Assembly: GCA_934646835.1 (NCBI GenBank)
Contig: CAKUES010000015.1
Coordinates: 1-47,078 of the forward strand
Reading direction: 5' to 3'
DNA length: 47,078 bases
Origin: an uncultured Coriobacteriales bacterium
Lineage (GTDB): Bacteria; Actinomycetota; Coriobacteriia; Coriobacteriales; QAMH01
Below are positions 41,014-47,078 of the stretch, piece by piece (position 1 is the stretch's first letter; every line of letters starts with the position of its first letter). The notes below the pieces were generated by a model. The model made no database searches. It was not told the DNA's origin and saw only the letters and a list, made by a program, of their open reading frames with translations. A program made the translations under genes and the position numbers.

Positions 41014-42081
41014 TTATGCGCCCCGTGGTTGGAAGCAGCTCACGTGTGTGCCGAGCAAGCGCGACCGCAAGGACTCGCGTTTGGCGACTGATAGGGGATC
41101 TTGCGGTATGGATATACCGATGCCGAGCTTTGCCGCAATGAGCAGGGCAAGTGAGTCCATGCCCTCGATGCGCTTTACGTGCGCGTCGTAGACATGGATC
41201 ACTTCGAGGCCCTCCAATGCCAAGGCGAGGCTGCGGTGTGAGTCTCGACGCCCCGAGTCCTTGCTCTCGTGTTCGGCCCAGGAGTCGTATTCGATGTCGA
41301 GGCCGGGCAAAAGCAGATCGCAGACGCAGTAAGGGTGCTGGTAGAGTTTCCGCGCCTTCGCTCCAAGATCGACTCGCGTGTTGAGCTCTGGCAATGGCAA
41401 TCCGTATCCACCACGACTGGGTGGTGCTGATAACATCATCGCCAGCCCTGTCTCCTTTGGCGAAGCACTCGCGCCCTGCGAAAGGAGCTCCGTTGCCTTG
41501 AGCAGTGCTGTAGTACCGCGTGTGTCTGCTAGGCGCATGGCAAATGAGCGGATTCTTGAGCGTGACGAAAGCGGTTTGCATGACCCAAACCCGCGCGGAA
41601 AACGGTCGTCCAAAACGTACGACCCGCAGAGCTCGTAAGCGAGTTTGAGTAAATCCATCTCGCTGAGGCTGCATGCCATCTGCAAGATGGCCAATTCTGG
41701 CAGTCCGAGTGCAAACTCTCTGTATCTGATAAATGGCAGAGAATCTGGCAAGCAAAGCTGTGAGTGAAAGTAGTAGTTCTTTGCGCTTCTCCTGACCTCT
41801 CGATTAAATGCCAGGAGGTGGATGGGAAGGTCGAGTTTGTGCTCCATTGCAAACTCGGTGAGATGCTTTTGCTTGATGGAGATGGGGCCGATATCGGCTT
41901 TGGCGATTGTCCGCATACCCATAAGAGAGTCGGTCTTTGCAGGAAGCGTGAGCAACGGGCACAGTGTGTCCGGGAATGTATTTTCGACGCGCTCTTCTCG
42001 AAAGAGGTTCGATGCCGCTTCTGAGAGCCTGGCGTTGTGCCATAGCTGCCCCAAGCTGCTGTGTGAAACGATTCCGTTCAT
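41014..42081 (-). CDS. Uncharacterised protein with PD-(D/E)XK/DUF559-like C-terminal domain
   Basis: A 355-residue protein. The C-terminal part (about 230-320) looks like a Vsr/DUF559-type nuclease fold: NTRVDLG, then CDLLLPGLDIEYDSWAEHES (Asp255, Glu264, Asp266), a helix with charged residues (RRDSHRSLALALEGL), and a strand EVIHVYD. The N-terminal part has no clear domain; a helical region at about 120-150 could bind DNA. The GC content is lower than its neighbours. It is flanked closely by repeat copies C (four bases past its stop) and D. ATG 42081 has only GGGGGA close by, so a later start is possible. Similarity to AbiEi-like or orphan nuclease proteins of Coriobacteriia is from memory and unproven. 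Confidence 0.6.
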   Translation of the reverse strand: MNGIVSHSSLGQLWHNARLSEAASNLFREERVENTFPDTLCPLLTLPAKTDSLMGMRTIAKADIGPISIKQKHLTEFAMEHKLDLPIHLLAFNREVRRSAKNYYFHSQLCLPDSLPFIRYREFALGLPELAILQMACSLSEMDLLKLAYELCGSYVLDDRFPRGFGSCKPLSSRSRIRSFAMRLADTRGTTALLKATELLSQGASASPKETGLAMMLSAPPSRGGYGLPLPELNTRVDLGAKARKLYQHPYCVCDLLLPGLDIEYDSWAEHESKDSGRRDSHRSLALALEGLEVIHVYDAHVKRIEGMDSLALLIAAKLGIGISIPQDPLSVAKRESLRSRLLGTHVSCFQPRGA

Positions 42082-42337
42082 CGGTCCCCCAAGTTGCCTG
42101 CACTTGCTCGTTTGCTACCGTGAGGGCGAGCATAGCTGCCAAACCTTGCTGGACTTCCGATTAAACCAAGACCGATATAAGACCGAACTAAGACTGAAAT
42201 CAGAACGCTTTTCGGCCCCTATGCCGTGTCCAAACCGGCGGAAAACGAACAGGTGCCGCTCAGGACGCTGTGTGAATGGGCTATATACCCTAGGGAACGT
42301 TGCGGTTAGCGTGGCCCTTTGGCGCATAGTGACCGTG

Positions 42338-42448
42338 TAAGTGCGGTCCTTTTCCCTCGCTTACCCGCGTAAGTGCGGGTGATTTGGGCGCAAATACTGC
42401 TAAGTGCGGTCCTTTTTCCGTATGAATCGAGGAAAAGGACCGCACTTA
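42338..42448 (+). repeat. 111-bp phased TAAGTGCGGT element, copy D
   Basis: Direct copies at 42338, 42370 (one base changed, TAAGTGCGGG) and 42401, and an inverted copy at 42439-42448 (offsets 32, 31, 38). The last 50 bases are nearly identical to copy C. No gene is supported between 42082 and 42552. Confidence 0.94.
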
Positions 42449-42552
42449 TTTTGTTGCATGGCTATCTGGTTTTGAGATGAGCGCGAATCGGCTGCACGTA
42501 GTCGGTGTGGCCGTGCGTGCATGCGCTGGCGTTGCGCCGTGACGCTCGCTCG

Positions 42553-43533
42553 TTACAGCTGGGAGGAGGGGATGTGGACCTCGCCGCTGGCCAGGGCCTT
42601 GCGGGTGCCGTCTTCGAGCTCGACTTCGAGGGTGAAGTCGTCGTTGATGCCGATGACGGTGGCGGTGAAGCTCTCCGCGCCCATGTAGACGGTTACGGTA
42701 CGTCCGTCGAGGAGGCTGTGCGCACGGTAGGACTCCAGGTGAGGGCAGCTGGGGATGGCGTCGACATCGGCCATGAGCAGGTCGGCGATGCGGGCGACGA
42801 GGCGCGCACGGGCGTCCCCGTCTTGCGCACCGTGCGGGCACAGCGCCTGCGCCACGCCCTTGAACTCGTCGGGGAAGCCCCCTTGCGGCTCTGCGACGTT
42901 GATGCCGATGCCAACGACCGCGTAGTCGACCCCGCCGGTCTCGGGTAGGACGGCGGCCTCGGTCAAGATGCCGCAGCACTTGTGGCCGGCGACGAAGACG
43001 TCGTTGACCCACTTGATCTGCACCTCGGCGCCGAAGATCTCCTCCATCGCGGTGGCTGTGCAGACAGCGGCGTAGCTCGTGATGTAGGTCACGTCGCCCA
43101 GCGCAAAGCCCGGTCGCAGCACGAGGGTGAAGTAGACGCCGGTGCCGGCAGGGGAGTAGAAGAGACGACCTTGACGGCCGCGGCCGGCGGTCTGGCAGTC
43201 AGCGACGACGAGGGTCCCCTGCGGGCAACCCTGCTCCGCCAGCTCCTTCGCGCGGTTGTTCGTGGAGTCGGTCGTAGCGTGAAATTCAACGTGGATATCT
43301 GGGTTGGCGAGAAAATGCTCGATGCTCGCCGCGGAGAGGATGCTGCAATCTCCAGCCAAGCGGTATCCCTTTTTGGTGATGCCCTCGATGGGGTAACCGT
43401 CGGCTTCAAGCGCTTTGATCGCCTTCCACACGCTGTTGCGAGAGACGTTTAGCTGGGCAGCGAGTGCAGCACCGCTGATAAAGGAACCCTTGTTCGCTTC
43501 AAGTCGTGCTAGGACTTGGTCTTTTGTCGACAT
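42553..43533 (-). CDS. birA: Bifunctional biotin-protein ligase/biotin operon repressor
   Basis: Attaches biotin to the carboxylase carrier protein; 326 residues. The N-terminal winged HTH (about 1-60, ISGAALAAQLNVSRNSVWKA) makes it a class II ligase able to bind DNA. The ligase core has TDSTNNRAKE, the biotin-adenylate loop GRGRQGR (117-123), the active Lys174 in KWVND, and VGIGINV. A small C-terminal SH3-like domain follows (GRTVTVYMG). ATG 43533 has AAGGAG seven bases upstream; the longer frame to 43659 has no family counterpart. Confidence 0.93.
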   Translation of the reverse strand: MSTKDQVLARLEANKGSFISGAALAAQLNVSRNSVWKAIKALEADGYPIEGITKKGYRLAGDCSILSAASIEHFLANPDIHVEFHATTDSTNNRAKELAEQGCPQGTLVVADCQTAGRGRQGRLFYSPAGTGVYFTLVLRPGFALGDVTYITSYAAVCTATAMEEIFGAEVQIKWVNDVFVAGHKCCGILTEAAVLPETGGVDYAVVGIGINVAEPQGGFPDEFKGVAQALCPHGAQDGDARARLVARIADLLMADVDAIPSCPHLESYRAHSLLDGRTVTVYMGAESFTATVIGINDDFTLEVELEDGTRKALASGEVHIPSSQL

Positions 43534-43714
43534 GGTTGGTCTCCTTGTCTGCGATTGACGCTTGAAGTATGGAGGGGGGTGAAGCCATACCCTGTTTCCA
43601 ATTATGATTTGCTGTGTTAATTGTGCCACGAGATGCGGCTTGATTTCAGGTTTTTGCATTAGGGTGAGTGATGAGAGACAGATTTCATTTTGAGATGCTG
43701 TATGAACACCTAAA

Positions 43715-43800
43715 GTCTATGATGCTCTGCAGGTATTATATCAATAACTAGCTAGACATACAGCTAGTTATTGATATAATACCTGCAGAGCATCATAGAC
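43715..43800. repeat. Perfect 39-bp inverted repeat with embedded promoter
   Basis: Arms 43715-43753 and 43762-43800 are exact reverse complements with an 8-base spacer (AGACATAC). The right arm holds TATAAT (43775-43780), with TAGACA 16 bases upstream across the spacer. The following small gene has its ribosome-binding site directly after the right arm. Confidence 0.92.
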
Positions 43801-43816
43801 GAAAAGGAGGTGAGTT

Positions 43817-44071
43817 ATGATTACGAAGGATACGAAGCTTGACATGCTTCTCGAGTATGCGATTGAAGTTGTTGACCAGGATTTAAACAGTGGAGAAATC
43901 TTCACAGTCAGGGATCTTTTCCGCGGGTTTGAGTGGAAAAGGCTTGCCGTCGGCCCAAGAATTAAACTGGGCTCGATGTTCTATGCGTGGGCACAGTCCG
44001 ACGATGGCTCGTCAATTGTTGAGATCAAGGAAAAAAACAAACAGAATCAGCAGCAGTACCAAAAAGCATAA
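43817..44071 (+). CDS. DUF1413-like small protein
   Basis: An 84-residue soluble protein. The central pattern GEIFTVRDLFRGFEWKRLAV followed by GPRIKLGSMFYAWAQ resembles DUF1413, a family of unknown function seen in accessory regions. The N-terminal helix is acidic and the C-terminal end is Lys/Gln-rich. ATG 43817 follows a very strong AAAAGGAGG. The gene is more AT-rich than the chromosome average and sits behind a 39-bp inverted repeat that carries its likely promoter. The repeat could hide the ribosome-binding region only partly, so control at the DNA level (bound protein, cruciform) is more likely. Confidence 0.65.
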   Translation: MITKDTKLDMLLEYAIEVVDQDLNSGEIFTVRDLFRGFEWKRLAVGPRIKLGSMFYAWAQSDDGSSIVEIKEKNKQNQQQYQKA

Positions 44072-44082
44072 ACGCCTCGTTA

Positions 44083-44120
44083 CTGGGCATGCTTATGTCA
44101 ACGAATATGAGCATGCCCAG
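44083..44120. terminator. 11-bp hairpin downstream of DUF1413-like gene
   Basis: CTGGGCATGCT pairs with AGCATGCCCAG around 16 bases. No T run follows, so efficiency is uncertain. Confidence 0.5.
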
Positions 44121-44528
44121 TCGCGTAGGATATTATCGTAGTGATGAATATGTTGGTCCCATGGGCAGGAATTACTCAATTTGCGGATATGTGGGTTCAG
44201 ATGAATAAAAGTGACCCAGATTGATGGACAGACAAAAACAAATTCTAGCGAAAACCCGGTTGTCTGAGGTCTTCTATTCTGACCGTGTTTCAAAACTTGG
44301 ACGATTTAAATAAGGATTATGCTGCAAGGGGCTGGTCCGGGGTCAGCTCCTTCAGTCCGATCTATTGTTTCCTTGCATTCCAATGGACCACGTAGGTGTC
44401 AAGGTTGGCCTTGAAGGACTCGAAGTTGGGCCTGCTTGCCCTCGGAAGATCTCATCTTTCGTGTGCTGTATTTGATAAATGAAGTTGCAGTGGAAATTCT
44501 AGTCCAACCTAATTTGGAGGAATGTCGC

Positions 44529-44648
44529 ATGTTCAACAGTGGGCAGCGTAGGGCAGTCATAGAAACGTTCGTCAAATACAATCACAACTACGCCGCCGTC
44601 ATCAGGGAGCTGGGCTACTCTGACCACCGCACGTCCTACAACTGGTGA
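44529..44648 (+). pseudogene. IS3-family OrfA N-terminal fragment (HTH only)
   Basis: 39 codons, starting ATG after GGAGG, encode MFNSGQRRAVIETFVKYNHN and then YAAVIRELGYSDHRTSYNW, the N-terminal helix-turn-helix of IS3-group OrfA proteins. TGA follows directly where the family continues with Tyr-Lys/Arg-Glu/Asp. The next two codons (AAG GAC) still fit the family, so the stop is a point change. No OrfB follows. Confidence 0.65.
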
Positions 44649-44825
44649 AAGGACTGTGCTTTGATCCTATTTATAGTTTTCGCCACTTAACCCATTGCAT
44701 CGCGCCGTCTGACACAAGTCCGTTTACCAGCAGACCAAGCGCACTTTCATCATCCGACACAGCGGAGAATGCCCACTCGAGAGCCGGCAACGACATCCGA
44801 GGGGGTGCGATTGGAAAGGAACATC

Positions 44826-44927
44826 ATGGGCGAGCTGAACATGTACCGCCAAAGCGGCATCAAACCCAACTTCACGCAGATAGGAAAGCACTACGGCATG
44901 GACAGGTGCACGGTCGCCAAGTGGTGA
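44826..44927 (+). pseudogene. IS21-family IstA N-terminal fragment (HTH only)
   Basis: 33 codons, starting ATG after GGAAAGGA, encode MGELNMYRQSGIKPNFTQIG and then KHYGMDRCTVAKW, the start of IS21-type IstA transposases. It stops with TGA right after the Trp that ends the recognition helix. The rest of IstA and IstB are absent. Confidence 0.6.
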
Positions 44928-45322
44928 CGCTAGTGAATCTGAATTAGGTTCAAGTTCAACGGGCAAGACTCGCATGGTTCCGGTCCTGTGTTCCCCCACG
45001 GACACTCTTTTTGTGGTTGAAGCGGAGGAAGCTTTGCCGACAAGCTGTGTGTATTAGCTCGACAGCGTGCTTGGGCTAGTGTTGTGCCTGCTGGCGATTG
45101 CGCTCGGGCTGTCGTTGCTCTCGATGAATTCTATGATGACCTTGGCCTTGAACACATTTCCGTGTGGTACCACACATTGTAGGGACTTTCGTTAGAGGGG
45201 TGACTTAGCTGTCCAAAACAGAGCATTATTATGTTACGGATTAAAGTGGCCCGCTTTGTTGGACTGTCCTGAGCCCTCGCTAACGAAAACCCCGGTTGAC
45301 TAGGGCCTCGATTTGAGGCTTA

Positions 45323-45460
45323 TCACGCCGCCAGGGCCAGCTGGGCTGCCGGCCGCGCGTTCAGGCCCGAGAAGTACCACTGCGCCGGGGTGCTGCCCCC
45401 GAGCGCCGTGTGGGGCCTGCGGTTGTTGTGCTTGTCCACGTAGGCCGCGATTTTGGGTGA
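45323..45460 (-). pseudogene. IS3-family OrfB (integrase) C-terminal fragment
   Basis: On the minus strand the codons for AAYVDKHNNRRPHTALGG and then STPAQWYFSGLNARP are the C-terminal end of an IS3-group DDE integrase (family pattern YNNRRPHSALGG-TP). Upstream of this (45460-45559) the open frame continues with unrelated sequence, so the rest of the gene is lost. Confidence 0.7.
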
Positions 45461-45704
45461 TTGACGGGCACTGTGCCGTTTGACTTCGAATGGACCGAAT
45501 TCGAATTTCACTGAAAGTTGACTGACAAACAAGGGCTTAGATTCATTTGATTCACCCATCGAAGTATCCGCCTTGCTGTAATATTGCCGAGTTTGGAATT
45601 CGATGTGCGCTTGGGTAAATCTGAGCCCAGCTGTGCGGTAATATCAGGTGTTGCAGCGAGCCGCGCAGATATAAATCTGCGCTTTAGGGCTGCTGGACAG
45701 GGAT

Positions 45705-46091
45705 TTATGAGGATGGGGCTTTAGCCCATGTGATTTGACGTGTTATTTCAATTGGTGTAGTTAAATTTCTAGCGACCGAGAGACGCACAGAGTATTCGGG
45801 ATCTCTTGCAAGCAAATGTAACACTTCAATTGGGCAACTTCGATTTAACGCTGTGCTAACACGCATTTGGACCCATTCGGTTTTCGCTAATTTCAGTAAT
45901 ACCTCGTCTGGTGCATTCTGATTTTTTGCGACGCAGTTTTGCACGAAGCAATCGGAATCTGCTGCGAGTTGACGCAATATCTCGTTCGACGCGCTCGGGT
46001 TTTCTGCAACTCCTCGTCGTATTCCAATGACAGGGTCTCTTGCGAGCATGCTTAATATGTGAGAGGGCGTGTGCGGGTTTCTCGCAACGCT
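45705..46091 (-). pseudogene. Downstream part of the LRV-repeat gene, after an in-frame TAG
   Basis: In the same frame as the gene upstream, the sequence continues after the stop with SVARNPHTPSHILSMLARDP and then more LRV units (GVAENPSASNEILRQLAADS, CVAKNQNAPDEVLLKLA, SVARNLTTPIEITRQI). It thus reads as the C-terminal 128 codons of one interrupted gene. An ATG at 46049 could start a shorter protein, but no good ribosome-binding site was noted. Confidence 0.7.
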
Positions 46092-46961
46092 CTATCGTAC
46101 CATGGCCATCGGAGCTTGCACAAGGAACGGTTTTTCGTTCAGCTTGTGTGGGTTCATCATAGGCAAATGCGACATGCGGATATCGGAATCCGCGGCGAGA
46201 TAACATAGTATGTCGACTGATGAGCTAGGATTTTTGGCAACACCACTTCGTACTCCGTGATGAGAATCTGTTGCAAGCAGGCGTAATGTTTCGTCTGATG
46301 TGCTCGGATTTTCGGCCACATTGCTTCGCACGAGGGAATCAAAGTCAGTGGCAAGTCTTTGTAATACTTCACTCGGTGTATTCGGATTACTTGCAACGCC
46401 GTAGCGCGCATAGGGATTGTTTGCCAATTTTGCTAATGTTTCGGCTGGTGTGTTTGGGTTTTCAGCAACGCTACTTTGCACGTCGGAACCGGGGTCCTCT
46501 GCGAGCCAGAGTAGCAGATCGATTGGTGTATTTGGATTTCCTGCAACCCATGCCCGCTCAGAACCCATATGATTTCTTGCAAGTTCAGTTAATGCATTGG
46601 CTGGTGTGCTTGAATTTTTTGCAACGGAGCACCGTATCACAAAATCGGAGTCTCTGGCGAGCTGCTGAAGCATTTCGCCTGGCATATTCGGGTTTTCCGC
46701 TGCATAGGAGCGTGGCATGTTATTGATGTCTGTCGCAAGTAGACACAATATCACAGCGGGACATCTCTGATTTTTCGCTACATTGGAACGCACATAAGGG
46801 TCATTGTCGGCTGATAGTTTGTCGAGAGCCCAACCAAGTTCTGCTGCACTGCCTCGCATACCCTCGTCGTTGACATCTACTAGGACACGTTGCTTGTCTG
46901 TGAGATAAGCATATGGAATATAGGCATGTGGGTCATGAAATGAAGTTTCTTTGACGGGCAT
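46092..46961 (-). CDS. Leucine-rich-repeat-variant (LRV) protein, truncated by in-frame TAG
   Basis: 289 residues up to the stop. After about 40 unique residues it is a run of about 24-residue LRV units of the type SSVAENPNTPAETLAKLAN, with the pattern VAxNPxTPxxxLxxLAxD and a VR pair. LRV domains form alternating helical solenoids that bind partners; the function of this protein is not known. The last part (MSHLPMMNPHKLNEKPFLVQ) is a degenerate unit. The TAG stop comes exactly where VR-x-SVARNP would be expected, so it breaks an otherwise continuous repeat region. ATG 46961 follows GAGAAGG. Its codon use is more AT-rich than that of the core genes, which suggests acquisition. Confidence 0.7.
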   Translation of the reverse strand: MPVKETSFHDPHAYIPYAYLTDKQRVLVDVNDEGMRGSAAELGWALDKLSADNDPYVRSNVAKNQRCPAVILCLLATDINNMPRSYAAENPNMPGEMLQQLARDSDFVIRCSVAKNSSTPANALTELARNHMGSERAWVAGNPNTPIDLLLWLAEDPGSDVQSSVAENPNTPAETLAKLANNPYARYGVASNPNTPSEVLQRLATDFDSLVRSNVAENPSTSDETLRLLATDSHHGVRSGVAKNPSSSVDILCYLAADSDIRMSHLPMMNPHKLNEKPFLVQAPMAMVR

Positions 46962-47021
46962 AGTGACCTTCTCGATCGGGCGTTCGAACGGGAATATAAT
47001 AACCTGAATTTGACAGTTGCT

Positions 47022-47065
47022 GAGGCCCGTTTACCCCTTCTGACCTGGGGAAACGGGCCTCTTTT
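47022..47065 (+). terminator. Strong terminator with no visible upstream gene
   Basis: GAGGCCCGTTTACCCC pairs with GGGGAAACGGGCCTC (one bulge) and is followed by TTTTG on the plus strand. The only neighbour, the LRV gene, runs the other way, so it may end a plus-strand RNA or belong to a gene outside the window. Confidence 0.6.
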
Positions 47066-47078
47066 GCGTGAGTGTTTT

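Larger units (their letters stand above)
44248..45310. mobile_element. Degenerate insertion-sequence region bounded by similar direct repeats
   Basis: GCGAAAACCCGGTTGTCTGAGG (44248) and ACGAAAACCCCGGTTGACTAGGG (45283) are similar ends in the same orientation about 1.04 kb apart. Between them lie the N-terminal fragments of an IS3-type and an IS21-type transposase, and only scrambled sequence otherwise. The IS3 OrfB fragment on the other strand starts just outside. This is an IS graveyard rather than one intact element. Confidence 0.55.

Noticed and set aside
46982..46991. Second LexA box at GTTCGAACGG
   Set aside because: The half-sites are in the wrong order and spacing for CGAAC-N4-GTTCG.

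Overview
The window is GC-rich (roughly 60% by eye) chromosomal DNA with dense, mostly housekeeping genes. The mix suggests an anaerobic Gram-positive actinomycete of the class Coriobacteriia, most likely a Collinsella-like gut commensal. The signs are a giant fused 2-hydroxyacyl-CoA dehydratase-activase protein, a single-chain clostridial-type PurL, NlpC/P60 wall hydrolases and a Gram-positive SOS box. This assignment is inference from gene content; no rRNA or tRNA gene was found to support it.

Layout. 1-5.4 kb: a 14-TM MFS exporter with a very large coiled-coil loop (cut by the window edge), a LysR regulator divergent from a sodium/proline symporter, and a small CPTC thioredoxin-fold protein. 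5.8-15.8 kb: a secreted NlpC/P60 hydrolase, purL, an SOS-box-controlled small ORF overlapping a Nudix hydrolase, an alpha/beta hydrolase, a second NlpC/P60 protein with an Ig-like domain, and a YeiH-type transporter. 16-19.6 kb: an xpt-xanthine permease operon and gdhA. 20.4-24.8 kb: the 1469-residue activase/dehydratase fusion. 25.2-26.8 kb: an Rrf2 regulator divergent from cysK. 27.1-32.6 kb: a DASS transporter, trmB plus a TauE/SafE permease, an AEC permease, and a class-I glutamine-amidotransferase-like C26 peptidase. 32.9-38 kb: an Ldh-family dehydrogenase, thioredoxin, CorA, and an iscS-iscU operon. 38.4-43.5 kb: a conserved small protein with CstA, a nuclease-like orphan, and birA. 43.7-47 kb: a lower-GC accessory end with a DUF1413-like small gene behind a perfect 39-bp inverted repeat, transposase debris, and a leucine-rich-repeat-variant (LRV) gene broken by an in-frame TAG.

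Genes that appear to work together. cysK and iscS-iscU share the dyad CCTW-N8-YAGG in their upstream regions, next to an IscR/CymR-like Rrf2 gene, so a sulfur/Fe-S regulon is inferred. xpt and its permease form a purine salvage unit. gdhA, putP and cstA fit amino-acid and peptide use.

The most unusual content is intergenic. Four copies of an exact 111-bp element each carry the 10-mer TAAGTGCGGT three times directly and once inverted, always at offsets 0, 32, 63 and 101; two of them flank a nuclease-like gene. There is also a class of long inverted repeats whose arms are themselves dyads, and a dispersed GTAGGGGAGGGACCC hairpin repeat that has expanded in tandem at two places.
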